DNA from: Anaeromicropila populeti
Lineage (GTDB): Bacteria > Bacillota > Clostridia > Lachnospirales > Lachnospiraceae
DNA: 64,000 nt
Direction: 5' to 3'
Assembly (NCBI RefSeq): GCF_900112775.1
Contig: NZ_FOYZ01000006.1
Span: forward strand, 178,676-242,675
Shown: piece after piece, positions 29,236 to 38,477 of the stretch
Layout: every line of letters begins with the position of its first letter
Position numbering within the stretch: position 1 is the first letter of the stretch
Program-made: the position numbers and the translations under genes
The notes under the pieces: generated by a model
The model's database searches: none
The model's input: the letters and a program-made list of their open reading frames with translations, nothing else
Told to the model about the DNA's origin: nothing

Positions 29236-32200
29236 ATGGCGAAAATGAGAATATACGAAATAGCGAAAAGTTTAAATATGAAAAGTACGGATTTAGTGAA
29301 AACTTTGAATGAACATGGATTCGAGGTGAAAAGTCCACAGAGTAATATTGAGGATGAGGCAATTGCTTTTGTTTTGAAAAACTTTGTTCCTAATAAGTCA
29401 GAAGCAAAGGAAAATCAGGCAGAACCTCCAGTATTGAAGAATCGGGATATTGTCGTGACACCTAATCTAAAAAAAGAAGCTGAACAGATAAAATCAAAAG
29501 AGCCGACAGGAACAATTCAAGAGGCTGATACTGAAAAGACAAAAGTTAAGAAGGTGATGGAAGGCCAAACAGAAAAGTCTGTTGTGGAAGATAAACAGGC
29601 TGTCTCTAAGGAATATAAGTCATCACCAGAACTGGGAAAAGTTACAAAAAAAGAAACTGTTGTGAATAAGCATGAATCAGAGAAAGTAGTGAAGAATATT
29701 AATACAAATACTATAAATAATTCAATGGATAGTGAAGTAAATACAGAAGTCGATAAAAAAGTTAAGGAACAAAACATTATTATACAGGAAAAAAGGGTAG
29801 AAGTGAAAGTGGAAAATAATAATAAAAATAGTAATGGGGAGCAGTACGAAGCGCATAGTATGGAGAAGAGTACAGAAAAAATGGAAGATAAGAAAATGGA
29901 ACAGAGACCTACTCAGAACAGAGGAAATCAGACTGAAGAACAAAGAAATAACTCTCAGAAAAGCGATCAGAGAAATGATCAGAGAAATGGTCAGAGAAAT
30001 GACCAGCGTAGTAATTATACCCAGAGAAATGGTCAAAGAAATGACCAAAGAAGCGATCAGCGCGGTAATAATACCCAGAGGAATGGTCAGAATGGTCAGA
30101 GAAATGACAACCGCAGTTTCCAAAGAAATGACCAGGGAAATTATAACAGAAACAATGATAACAGGAACAATGATAACAGAAACAATGATAACAGAAGTAA
30201 TTATAATAGGAACAATGATAACAGAACCAATGACAACAGAAGTAATTATAACAGAACCAATGATAACAGAGGTTATCAGAGAAATGATAACAGAACTGGT
30301 GGTCAAACTGGTGGTCAAACAAGTGGTCAGAATGGTGAAAGAAAATGGGATAGACCTTTTCAAAAGCGTGGAGACAGACCTGTTGGCCAAGGAAATACTA
30401 ATGGTCAAAGAACCTATAATGGAAATAACAATCAGAGAAGTGATAACAATTCCTTTGAAAAAAGAGACTCTAGACCAGCTGGGGAAAGAGGACCTATTAA
30501 TAAAGACAGACGTGCTACCGCAAAACCAGGGGATCGCCTAGACAAAATGATTGCAAAGGCAGAAGAGATTCAAAAGCCTAATAGAACGCTGAATAAAGGT
30601 AAACGCCAAAAAGACAGTGTTTATAAGCAGAGTAAGGAATTTGGAGATGAAACTGATTCAATTAAAGCAAAGAGTAGTAAAAGACAAAATCTCAGTAAGG
30701 GCAAAAGTGTAAAAGAAGAAGTAGTAGTATTGAAAAAGGATCCGAATAGAAAAGGAGCTTTTATTAAACCTAAGCCACTTGCACCAGTAGTAGAAGAAGC
30801 AATTAAATCAATTGTAATTCCTGAGGTTTTGACGATTAAAGAACTTGCAGATAAAATGAAAATACCAGCAGCAGGTATTGTTAAGAAACTTTTTCTTCAG
30901 GGAAAGATGGTTTCCATTAATAGTGAAATTCCATTTGAAGAGGCAGAAGAAATTGCATTGGAATATGATATTATTACAGAATTAGAAGAAAAAATCGACG
31001 TAATTGAGGAGCTTTTGAAGGAAGAACAGGAAGATGAAAGTTTAATGGTAAAGCGTCCTCCAGTTGTCTGTGTTATGGGTCATGTTGATCATGGTAAAAC
31101 CTCTTTATTAGATGCAATTCGTGAGACAAATGTTACAGAAAGAGAGGCAGGCGGAATCACGCAGCATATTGGTGCATACGTTGTTACCGTTAATAATCAG
31201 ACAATTACGTTTTTAGATACTCCTGGACATGAGGCTTTCACATCTATGCGTATGAGAGGAGCAAAGTCTACCGATATTGCTATTCTTGTAGTTGCAGCAG
31301 ATGATGGTGTAATGCCGCAAACAGTAGAAGCCATTAGTCATGCTAAAGCTGCGGGAATTGAAATTATTGTTGCAATTAACAAAATTGATAAACCAAGTGC
31401 TAATATAGAACGTGTAAAACAGGAATTGGTTGAGTATGAGCTGGTAGCTGAAGACTGGGGCGGAGATACGATATTTGTTCCAGTATCTGCACATACGAAA
31501 GAAGGCATTGATCAATTACTGGAGATGATTACCTTAACAGCTGAGATTATGGAATTAAAGGCAAATTCTGATAGAAATGCAAGAGGTATTGTAATTGAGG
31601 CACAGCTTGATAAGGGAAGAGGACCAGTCGCTACTGTATTAGTACAAAAGGGAACATTAAATGTTGGTGACCCAATTGCAATTGGTTCTTCTTACGGTAA
31701 AGTAAGAGCCATGATGGATGATAAGGGAAGACGTGTGAAGGAAGCTGGACCATCAACACCTGTAGAAATACTTGGATTAAACGAAGTGCCAGATGCAGGT
31801 GAGATTTGTATGGCAACGGAGAATGAAAAGGAAGCTAGAACGATTGCAGAAACATATATTAAACAAAGTAGAGAGAAGCTTTTGGACGATACAAAGGCTA
31901 AGTTGTCACTAGATGGTCTCTTCTCACAGATAAAGGCAGGAAATATTAAAGAACTTAACATTATTGTGAAAGCAGATGTACAAGGCTCTGTAGAAGCAGT
32001 AAAACAAAGTTTACTGAAATTAACAAATGAAGAAGTTGCAATTCGTATTATTCATGGTGGTGTTGGAGCAGTAAATGAATCGGATGTTGCCTTAGCTAGT
32101 GCATCGAATGCAATTATTATTGCATTTAATGTCAGACCAGATAATTCGGCTAAGGATTTAGTAGATAGAGAAAAAGTAGATTTAAGATTATACAAAGTAA

Positions 32201-32553
32201 TCTATAATGCAATTGAAGACATTCAGGCTGCCATGAAGGGAATGCTTGACCCAGTCTTTGAAGAAAAGGTAATTGGTCATGTTGAAGTCCGTCAGGTATT
32301 TAAAGCATCTGATTTAGGAACAATTGCAGGTTCTTATGTATTAGATGGAAAGGTTTTACGTGGTTCATCTGCCCGCATTACAAGAGAAGGAACATTGGTT
32401 TTCGAAGGCAAGCTGGCATCTTTGAAGAGATTTAAGGATGATGTTAAGGAAGTTGCCGCTGGCTATGAGTGTGGTCTTGTGTTTGAGAAGTTTAATGACA
32501 TTAAAGAAATGGATTTAGTTGAACTTTATATTATGGAAGAGGTGCCAAGATAG
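29236..32553 (+). CDS. infB: Translation initiation factor IF-2
   Basis: 1105 residues, long for a Firmicutes IF-2 because of an expanded N-terminus. Residues 1-50 form the IF2_N domain; 50-230 are Lys/Glu-rich; 230-430 are an Asn/Arg/Asp low-complexity tract; a second IF2_N domain lies near 530-590; the G domain starts with GHVDHGKT (from residue 615) and has DTPGHEAF and NKIDKP; domains II-IV follow. IF-2 places fMet-tRNA on the 30S subunit and promotes subunit joining. The stop overlaps the rbfA start by one base. Confidence 0.97.
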   Translation: MAKMRIYEIAKSLNMKSTDLVKTLNEHGFEVKSPQSNIEDEAIAFVLKNFVPNKSEAKENQAEPPVLKNRDIVVTPNLKKEAEQIKSKEPTGTIQEADTEKTKVKKVMEGQTEKSVVEDKQAVSKEYKSSPELGKVTKKETVVNKHESEKVVKNINTNTINNSMDSEVNTEVDKKVKEQNIIIQEKRVEVKVENNNKNSNGEQYEAHSMEKSTEKMEDKKMEQRPTQNRGNQTEEQRNNSQKSDQRNDQRNGQRNDQRSNYTQRNGQRNDQRSDQRGNNTQRNGQNGQRNDNRSFQRNDQGNYNRNNDNRNNDNRNNDNRSNYNRNNDNRTNDNRSNYNRTNDNRGYQRNDNRTGGQTGGQTSGQNGERKWDRPFQKRGDRPVGQGNTNGQRTYNGNNNQRSDNNSFEKRDSRPAGERGPINKDRRATAKPGDRLDKMIAKAEEIQKPNRTLNKGKRQKDSVYKQSKEFGDETDSIKAKSSKRQNLSKGKSVKEEVVVLKKDPNRKGAFIKPKPLAPVVEEAIKSIVIPEVLTIKELADKMKIPAAGIVKKLFLQGKMVSINSEIPFEEAEEIALEYDIITELEEKIDVIEELLKEEQEDESLMVKRPPVVCVMGHVDHGKTSLLDAIRETNVTEREAGGITQHIGAYVVTVNNQTITFLDTPGHEAFTSMRMRGAKSTDIAILVVAADDGVMPQTVEAISHAKAAGIEIIVAINKIDKPSANIERVKQELVEYELVAEDWGGDTIFVPVSAHTKEGIDQLLEMITLTAEIMELKANSDRNARGIVIEAQLDKGRGPVATVLVQKGTLNVGDPIAIGSSYGKVRAMMDDKGRRVKEAGPSTPVEILGLNEVPDAGEICMATENEKEARTIAETYIKQSREKLLDDTKAKLSLDGLFSQIKAGNIKELNIIVKADVQGSVEAVKQSLLKLTNEEVAIRIIHGGVGAVNESDVALASASNAIIIAFNVRPDNSAKDLVDREKVDLRLYKVIYNAIEDIQAAMKGMLDPVFEEKVIGHVEVRQVFKASDLGTIAGSYVLDGKVLRGSSARITREGTLVFEGKLASLKRFKDDVKEVAAGYECGLVFEKFNDIKEMDLVELYIMEEVPR
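29930..30530 (+). repeat. Low-complexity tract in infB (Asn/Arg/Asp/Gln repeats)
   Basis: Degenerate 9-12 base units such as AACAGAAACAATGAT code for NRNNDNR-type repeats over about 200 residues. The nucleotide repeats are imperfect but numerous, and the tract varies in length between strains in comparable genes. It is part of the disordered IF-2 linker. Confidence 0.85.
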
Positions 32554-32975
32554 TGAGAAAAAACAGCATTAAAAATACAAGAATTAATGGTGAGGTTCAA
32601 AAAGAGTTAAGTGTAATTATTAGTATGGAAGTAAAGGATCCAAGAATTAATCCTATGACTTCTGTAGTTGCTGTAGAGGTTACACCTGACTTAAAATATG
32701 CAAAAGCATATATTAGTGTGTTGGGGGATGAAGAAAGTAAAAAATCCACATATGAGGGATTGACGAAAGCGTCTTCTTTTATCCGAAGCCAGCTGGCTAA
32801 GAGATTGAATTTGAGAAACACACCAGAACTTTCCTTTGTTATGGATCAGTCCATAGAGTATGGGGTATCCATGTCAAAAAAAATTGATGATGTAAACAAA
32901 GCTTCTAACAAATCAGAAGAAGATGCTTCTGATGTGGCGGAGGGAGACGAAGCAGAAAATGGTGAAGAAAATTAA
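32553..32975 (+). CDS. rbfA: Ribosome-binding factor A
   Basis: 140 residues from a GTG start overlapping the infB stop. The KH-like fold is complete (RINGEVQKELSVIISMEVKD, KYAKAYISVLG, RLNLRNTPELSFVMDQS) and an acidic tail of about 25 residues follows, longer than usual. RbfA helps process the 16S 5' end during 30S assembly. Confidence 0.95.
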   Translation: MRKNSIKNTRINGEVQKELSVIISMEVKDPRINPMTSVVAVEVTPDLKYAKAYISVLGDEESKKSTYEGLTKASSFIRSQLAKRLNLRNTPELSFVMDQSIEYGVSMSKKIDDVNKASNKSEEDASDVAEGDEAENGEEN

Positions 32976-33924
32976 TGATGCAATTGAAAAAGCAGATTCC
33001 ATCGGAATTGGCGGACACATTAGGCCAGATGGTGACTGTGTGGGGGCTTGTCTGGGTTTTTATTATTATTTACAGACCAAATTTCCTGAAAAGACAATTC
33101 ATCTCTATTTGGAATATGTACAGGATGAATTTCAATTTCTTAAGTTTGCAGAATGTATTTTGACAGAAGCGGATGGAGAATTTTTAGAGAAGCCGTATGA
33201 TATTTTTGTTTCCTTGGATTGTGGAGATGCAAAAAGATTAGGGTTTTCTGAACTGCTTTTTCATAATGCAAGGGTTACAATTAATATCGATCATCATGTG
33301 AGCAATCCTGACTTTGCAAAGTTGAACTATGTTCTTGCGGATGCTAGTTCAACTTGTGAGGTGCTTTACCATATTATTGATAAGGAATATATGGATACCA
33401 ATTTAGCACAGGCATTATATACTGGCATCATACATGATACAGGTGTATTTAAGCATTCCAATACTTCCAGAAAAACTATGGAAATAGCAGGAGACTTAAT
33501 GTCTTATCAGATTCCTTTTTCAAAAATAATTGATGAAACTTTCTATCAAAAAACCTATTTGCAAAACCAGATTTTAGGACGTTGTTTATTAGAAAGCATG
33601 ATGATTTTAGACGGAAAATGTATTGTTTCCAGTGTATCGAAAAAGATGATGAATTTTTATGGAACTACACCCAAGGATTTAGAGGGGGTAATTGATCAGC
33701 TTCGTGTTACAAAAGATGTGGAAGTTGCTGTGTTAATTCATGAACTGGATACACAAAAATATAAAATAAGTATGCGTTCCAATGGAGAAGTAAATGTAAG
33801 TAAAATAGCAATCCTCTTTGGCGGAGGTGGACATATTAAGGCAGCAGGCTGTACATTATTTGGAACCTTACATGACGTAATTAATAATATCGGAGCCCAG
33901 CTTGCGGCACAATTAGAAAAATAA
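32959..33924 (+). CDS. nrnA: Bifunctional oligoribonuclease/PAP phosphatase NrnA
   Basis: About 321 residues. DHH superfamily phosphoesterase: HIRPDGDCVGACLG, DIFVSLDCGD and NIDHHVSN bind manganese; C-terminal DHHA1 domain has FGGGGHIKAAG. It degrades nanoRNAs and 3'-phosphoadenosine 5'-phosphate. ATG at 32959 is preferred to 32923, which lies within rbfA; a GGAGGG is 12 bases upstream. It overlaps rbfA by 17 bases. Confidence 0.93.
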   Translation: MVKKINDAIEKADSIGIGGHIRPDGDCVGACLGFYYYLQTKFPEKTIHLYLEYVQDEFQFLKFAECILTEADGEFLEKPYDIFVSLDCGDAKRLGFSELLFHNARVTINIDHHVSNPDFAKLNYVLADASSTCEVLYHIIDKEYMDTNLAQALYTGIIHDTGVFKHSNTSRKTMEIAGDLMSYQIPFSKIIDETFYQKTYLQNQILGRCLLESMMILDGKCIVSSVSKKMMNFYGTTPKDLEGVIDQLRVTKDVEVAVLIHELDTQKYKISMRSNGEVNVSKIAILFGGGGHIKAAGCTLFGTLHDVINNIGAQLAAQLEK

Positions 33925-33974
33925 AGTGTGAATAAAAGGCAGGCTTTGGCTTGTTCAGACTGGAGAGCATAAAT

Positions 33975-34871
33975 ATGGATGGAATCCTTAATGTTTATAA
34001 AGAAAAAGGATTTACTTCACATGACGTAGTTGCAAAATTAAGAGGCATATTAAGGATGAAGAAAATAGGTCATACGGGAACTCTGGATCCAGATGCTGTC
34101 GGGGTTCTTCCAGTATGTCTTGGAAAAGGAACAAAGGTATGTGATTTATTAACAGAGAAACAAAAAACTTATGAGACAATACTTCAGCTAGGCGTAACAA
34201 CAGATACCCAGGATTTGTCAGGGAAAGTACTTTCCGAAATAGAAGTGACAGCTTCAAAAAAAGAAATTGAAAAAGCTATTTCTATGTTTTGTGGAAAGTA
34301 TATGCAAATCCCACCCATGTATTCTGCATTAAAAGTGAATGGAAAAAAGCTGTATGAACTTGCCAGAGAAGGGAAAGAGATAGAACGGCAGCCAAGGGAA
34401 GTATATATTTATAATCTGGTAATTCATAAAATTGATATGGATTTAAAACAGGTTTATCTGAAGGTTGATTGTTCAAAAGGCACGTATATCCGGACACTAT
34501 GCCATGACATAGGTGAAAAGCTTGGTTGTGGTGGTGCTATGCTGGAATTAAAGAGGACAAGGGTAAGTGATTTTTTATTACAGGATAGTTATACTTTAAG
34601 TGAAATAGAGTTATTAATGAACCAAGGGAGATTAGCAGAAGTGGTAATTCCCATTGACAAGCTGTTTGAACAACAGAAAAGAGTAGTTGTTAGTAGTGAA
34701 TATCAAAAGTATGTCGATAATGGAAACAAAATTAGCAGGAATTTTTTAGAAGAGCCTGTTTCTCTGGAAATAGGGGAACAAGTCAGAGTCTATGATAGTA
34801 ATAAGAGATTTATCGGCATTTATCAGTCTGAAAAATTGCAGGAATTGAAGCCAGTAAAAATCTTTATTTAA
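33975..34871 (+). CDS. truB: tRNA pseudouridine-55 synthase TruB
   Basis: 298 residues from ATG 33975, behind GGAGAG. GILNVYKEKGFTSHDVV opens the fold, the catalytic Asp is in HTGTLDPDAVGVL and KGTYIRTLCHDIG is the conserved second motif. It makes Psi55 in the T loop of nearly all elongator tRNAs. Operon position between nrnA and ribF is standard. Confidence 0.96.
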   Translation: MDGILNVYKEKGFTSHDVVAKLRGILRMKKIGHTGTLDPDAVGVLPVCLGKGTKVCDLLTEKQKTYETILQLGVTTDTQDLSGKVLSEIEVTASKKEIEKAISMFCGKYMQIPPMYSALKVNGKKLYELAREGKEIERQPREVYIYNLVIHKIDMDLKQVYLKVDCSKGTYIRTLCHDIGEKLGCGGAMLELKRTRVSDFLLQDSYTLSEIELLMNQGRLAEVVIPIDKLFEQQKRVVVSSEYQKYVDNGNKISRNFLEEPVSLEIGEQVRVYDSNKRFIGIYQSEKLQELKPVKIFI

Positions 34872-34893
34872 TATAGAAAGGCAGAAAGGTAAT

Positions 34894-35829
34894 ATGGAAT
34901 ATATCTGGAATACCACGGATTTTAAACTAAGTAATACAGCAGTTTCTTTAGGTAAATTCGACGGTTTTCATATAGGGCACAGGTTACTAATAGATTACGT
35001 AACATCTTTGAAGAGGAATGGATTGACAGCAGTAACTTTTACCTTTTTCGTTCATCCGAAAAACTTAATTAAAGAACAATCTATAGAGTTAATTTATACG
35101 GAAGAAGAAAAGTGTCTGAGAGCTAGCCGTCTCGGTACAGATATTCTTGTTTCCTATCCATTTCATACGGAAATCATGAATATGGAACCAGAAGATTTTG
35201 CAAAAGAGGTCATTGTGAAAAAACTTGACGCTAAAGTTGTTGTTGTAGGAAAAGATTTTTGTTTTGGAAAAAAACGTTCGGGAAATGTATCAATGTTAAA
35301 AGCATTTGGTGAAAAATATGGATTTGAAGTAGTTGCATTTGAGAAAGTTTTGATGGACGGTGAAGAAGTGAGCAGCACCCGTATCCGTAAAAACATATTA
35401 AACGGAAACATAGAATTGGTGAATAAAATGTTAGGGGAAAACTATAGCGTTTCTGGCGAGGTGATTTATGGAAATCAGCTAGGGCGTACTATGGGAATTC
35501 CGACAGCTAATTTCTTACCAGCTCAGGATAAGCTTCTTCCACCAAACGGGGTGTATGCCACCAAAGTAAGGGTAGATGATGAGGAGTATAGAGCAGTTAC
35601 CAATGTTGGAAATAAGCCTACTGTTGGAGAAAAAAATTGTAAAGGTGTTGAAACCTATATTTTTGATTTTACCCAAAACTTATATGGAAAAAACATATCA
35701 GTAGATTTTTACACCTTTGTGCGTGGTGAAAAGAAGTTTGATTCTATTGAGGCATTAAAGGATCAAATTGAATTAGACTGTAATTTTGTTAAAGAATATT
35801 TTAAAGGTGAAACCAATTCTTCTGTTTAA
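34894..35829 (+). CDS. ribF: Bifunctional riboflavin kinase/FAD synthetase
   Basis: 311 residues. N-terminal FMN adenylyltransferase domain (LGKFDGFHIGHR and SSTRIRKNI) and C-terminal flavokinase domain (GRTMGIPTANF, PPNGVYATKV, YGKNISVDFYTFVR). It converts riboflavin to FMN and FAD. Last gene of the rimP operon; in related genomes rpsO usually comes next, but here a convergent regulator and a 5-kb cassette intervene. Its 3' end overlaps the convergent gene by 29 bases. Confidence 0.96.
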   Translation: MEYIWNTTDFKLSNTAVSLGKFDGFHIGHRLLIDYVTSLKRNGLTAVTFTFFVHPKNLIKEQSIELIYTEEEKCLRASRLGTDILVSYPFHTEIMNMEPEDFAKEVIVKKLDAKVVVVGKDFCFGKKRSGNVSMLKAFGEKYGFEVVAFEKVLMDGEEVSSTRIRKNILNGNIELVNKMLGENYSVSGEVIYGNQLGRTMGIPTANFLPAQDKLLPPNGVYATKVRVDDEEYRAVTNVGNKPTVGEKNCKGVETYIFDFTQNLYGKNISVDFYTFVRGEKKFDSIEALKDQIELDCNFVKEYFKGETNSSV

Positions 35830-37210
35830 ACAATTCATATAATTCATGTATGCCTTTTTGAAGTTCAAATTCTGAAAGATTAGCAAAACCAATTAAAAAA
35901 GTTGGGGTATTGTCAGTGGGTTTCTGGATATAATGTTCCAGAAGTCCATAGAGACGTATCCCATTTTTTTTGGCTTCTTCAATAATCAGGTCTTCCGTTA
36001 CGTTTGTTTTAAATTTTACAACCACATATAATCCAGCATTTTCGCCACAAATTTCCATATTGTCTTTAAAAATCCCCAGTGCCTGCATTAAAGTATCGTG
36101 CTTTGTTTTGTAAAGTTTTCTCATTCGATTTAAATGACGTTCAAAATATCCTTCTTGAATAAAATTAGTAATAATTGCCTGATCAATTCTTGATACAGTA
36201 CATGAATAGTAAGAATATTCGGATTGATACTGAGCAAGAAGTGGTGTTGGTAAAACCATATATCCAACTCGAATGGCAGGAGCAATAGCACGGGAAAAGG
36301 TTCCTATATAAATCACTTTATCTTGTGGAGCAATTCCTTGTAAAGAGGGGATTGGTTTACCTGTATACCGGAATTCAGAGTCATGATCATCCTCTATAAT
36401 ATAGCGGTTTTCTTCTTCGCAGGCCCATTGAAGTAATTCCATTCTACGCTTGATTGGCATGACAATTCCAATAGGATATTGATGAGAAGGAGTCACATAG
36501 GCAATGGAAGCATTTGACTGGTATAATTTTTCCATAGATATGCCCATATTGTCTAGGTCAATGGCAGCTGTCTGATAACCCAGCCCTTTAAAGATACGAT
36601 ATGCTCTCATATAGCTGGGATTTTCCATAGCAATTAACTGATTTCTGGGGATTAGTATACTAATAAGCTGGAGAAGATAATCAACTCCGGCACCAATAAT
36701 AAGTTGTTCTTCTGTACACCTTACACCACGTGACTGGTGAAGATAATCTGAAATAGCATGTCGAAGACGGTCATCTCCCTGATTATGACCAAGTAAAAAT
36801 AAATTCTCATCTTGTGTAAGGCAGTTCTTGGATAACTGGCGCCAGGTATGATAAGGAAAATGAGTAAGGTCAACAGAAAATGGAGAAAAGTCATATGAAT
36901 ACACCTTTCTCTTTTCTGCTTTTAACTGTTTAGCTGTTAGCTTTGTCTGGTGATATTCTGCTAATCCATTAATTTGACAGATATAATAGCCACTTTTTTG
37001 TTTCGATTCAATATAACCTTCAGAAATCAGCTGGGCATAAGCCTGCTCAATGGTATTTCTGCTTACCTGCAAATGATTTGCTAGTCCTCTTGTAGATGGA
37101 AGCTTAGTCTGAACAGGAAGGGCACCAGATTGAATTTCTTTTTTTATATGCAAATAGATTTGTTCATATAATGGATGTTTGGATTTTACATTTAATGGTA
37201 TTGTTAACAT
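35801..37210 (-). CDS. MocR-type regulator (GntR wHTH + aminotransferase-like domain)
   Basis: 469 residues from ATG 37210, which follows AAAAGGAGTTTTTT; a longer frame to 37306 would run over its own promoter. N-terminal GntR winged helix (HPLYEQIYLHIKKEIQSG, LPSTRGLANHLQVSRNTIEQ) and C-terminal class I aminotransferase fold (EDDHDSEFRY). The usual PLP-binding lysine in GTFSK is Arg here (GTFSRAIAPAIRVGY, residue 307), so covalent PLP binding should be lost. Related regulators control vitamin B6 or amino-acid genes; the target here is unknown. Confidence 0.9.
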   Translation of the reverse strand: MLTIPLNVKSKHPLYEQIYLHIKKEIQSGALPVQTKLPSTRGLANHLQVSRNTIEQAYAQLISEGYIESKQKSGYYICQINGLAEYHQTKLTAKQLKAEKRKVYSYDFSPFSVDLTHFPYHTWRQLSKNCLTQDENLFLLGHNQGDDRLRHAISDYLHQSRGVRCTEEQLIIGAGVDYLLQLISILIPRNQLIAMENPSYMRAYRIFKGLGYQTAAIDLDNMGISMEKLYQSNASIAYVTPSHQYPIGIVMPIKRRMELLQWACEEENRYIIEDDHDSEFRYTGKPIPSLQGIAPQDKVIYIGTFSRAIAPAIRVGYMVLPTPLLAQYQSEYSYYSCTVSRIDQAIITNFIQEGYFERHLNRMRKLYKTKHDTLMQALGIFKDNMEICGENAGLYVVVKFKTNVTEDLIIEEAKKNGIRLYGLLEHYIQKPTDNTPTFLIGFANLSEFELQKGIHELYELFKQKNWFHL

Positions 37211-37277
37211 AAAAAACTCCTTTTTGGTATGATTGAATAGTTCAATAAAGTATTTATAGTAGTACCAGATTGCTTTT

Positions 37278-37311
37278 AATGTAGCATGAGTTTTGATTTG
37301 TGTCAATTGGT
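37278..37311 (-). promoter_or_regulatory. Promoter of the MocR gene, containing direct repeat copy 1
   Basis: On the minus strand TTGACA (37306-37301), 17 bases and TACATT (37283-37278). The -35 is inside a 21-bp sequence (37291-37311) found again identically at 42679-42699. Confidence 0.75.
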
Positions 37312-37382
37312 TTTTATGTGTTTTTGTGGGATTTTAACAATAATTTAAAATATTACAAAAATCTTACAAATCACAATATGAA

Positions 37383-37411
37383 TTTACAGAAATGTACAAA
37401 TATGATATAGT
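37383..37411 (+). promoter_or_regulatory. Promoter of the small-protein/ABC/M50 cassette
   Basis: TTTACA (37383-37388), 17 bases and TATAGT (37406-37411), followed by AAAGGAGG before the first gene. Confidence 0.7.
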
Positions 37412-37485
37412 AATAGATACATATTCAAGAATTTGGATGTGCAAAAATCTCGGAATCAGTGTTTATAACAAAAAAGGAGGATACA

Positions 37486-37914
37486 ATGAAGGAAAGAAAA
37501 AATCAAAAGGCAATTAGGTCGAATTGGATACTAGAGGCAATTGGAGTTATACTGCTCATTGCTTCAGTTGTACAAGTTACATTTAATTGGGAAAATGCGT
37601 ATACGAAAGACTTTAGTTTTTTTATTGATGATACGTCAGTTCTGAGTGATTACGTGGACATAGGTGGGACATTGGAATTAACATCATTTCAAAAAACAGG
37701 TACCTCATCCTGCAAATATAACTTGTATAGGAAAGCTAGAACTGCATCTTCATACACAAGTATTTATACAGGGGTAAGTTATAGTAACAATAATGAGATA
37801 TCTGACATATGGAGTGTTTCGTTTGGTTCATGGGCTGATACTCGTTTTAAAATGACTAAGACGGCAGGAAAAACTACACAGTCTACGATATGTGTCGCAA
37901 TTGAAGAATCTTAA
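37486..37914 (+). CDS. Small membrane-anchored beta-rich protein A of the cassette
   Basis: 142 residues from ATG 37486 behind AAAAAAGGAGGA. A basic N-terminus and one hydrophobic helix (WILEAIGVILLIASVVQVTF, residues 14-33) place the rest outside the cell. The ectodomain is beta-rich with two cysteines (about 76 and 136) and the motifs GTSSCKYNLYRK, SYSNNNE and FKMTKTAGKTTQST. It is a paralogue of protein B encoded next. I do not recognise the family. Its position at the head of an ABC/protease operon suggests a substrate, such as a precursor of a secreted toxin-like or surface protein. Confidence 0.8.
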   Translation: MKERKNQKAIRSNWILEAIGVILLIASVVQVTFNWENAYTKDFSFFIDDTSVLSDYVDIGGTLELTSFQKTGTSSCKYNLYRKARTASSYTSIYTGVSYSNNNEISDIWSVSFGSWADTRFKMTKTAGKTTQSTICVAIEES

Positions 37915-37929
37915 TTAAAGGAGAATAAT

Positions 37930-38370
37930 ATGAATAATATAAAAAGTGTAAGAGCCAATATGGGTACAATAGCTATTGTTCTTTTAGTAGTAGGGGTCAT
38001 CACTGCAATTGGATCAGCAGGGGTAATTGCGTGGGGGACATGGAATTGGAGTAAATCATATAATGGAACATTTGAATTTGCAATAAATGATAGTAGTCAA
38101 GAATCTGAATGGGTTAATATTGGTGGACAATCAGAAATTAAAACTGCTCAGACAGAAGGAACTAGCGATTGCAAATATTCATTATACTGTAAAAAAAGAT
38201 ATGGAAGTTATGATACTGTTTATAATAATTTAACATATTCTAAAAACAATAAAGCAACTTCAGCTTATTCATATAATTTTGGAAATATATATGATTACAA
38301 ATTTAAAATGAAAAAACAAGCTGGAACAAGTACATATTCAACTGTTGAAATACTAGTCGGAATTGAATAA
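37930..38370 (+). CDS. Small membrane-anchored beta-rich protein B of the cassette
   Basis: 146 residues, 15 bases after protein A and behind AAAGGAG. One N-terminal hydrophobic helix (GTIAIVLLVVGVITAIGSAG). The ectodomain repeats the motifs of protein A in order: FEFAINDSSQ, WVNIGGQSEI, GTSDCKYSLYCKKR, YSKNN and FKMKKQAGTSTYST, with cysteines near 81 and 87 rather than 76 and 136. Tandem duplication followed by divergence is clear. Function unknown; likely exported by the ABC proteins that follow or processed by the M50-like protease. Confidence 0.8.
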   Translation: MNNIKSVRANMGTIAIVLLVVGVITAIGSAGVIAWGTWNWSKSYNGTFEFAINDSSQESEWVNIGGQSEIKTAQTEGTSDCKYSLYCKKRYGSYDTVYNNLTYSKNNKATSAYSYNFGNIYDYKFKMKKQAGTSTYSTVEILVGIE

Positions 38371-38477
38371 ATATTTTAAAATGTTATTTCAGAGATTCTA
38401 GTAGGTATAATGGTTATAAACATTGATTAGAGATTTGACGATATTTATTTGTACAAAATGAGAAGGAGTTTACTTGT

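Noticed and set aside
29722-30408. Long open frames opposite and overlapping the infB repeat region
   Set aside because: They are by-products of the repetitive Asn/Arg codons in infB; no ribosome sites and strange composition (Ile/Ser/Val runs).
37486-38370. Lactococcin-972-type bacteriocin
   Set aside because: The two small proteins share neither length nor the Trp/Tyr-Gly motifs of that family, and the associated membrane protein type is absent.
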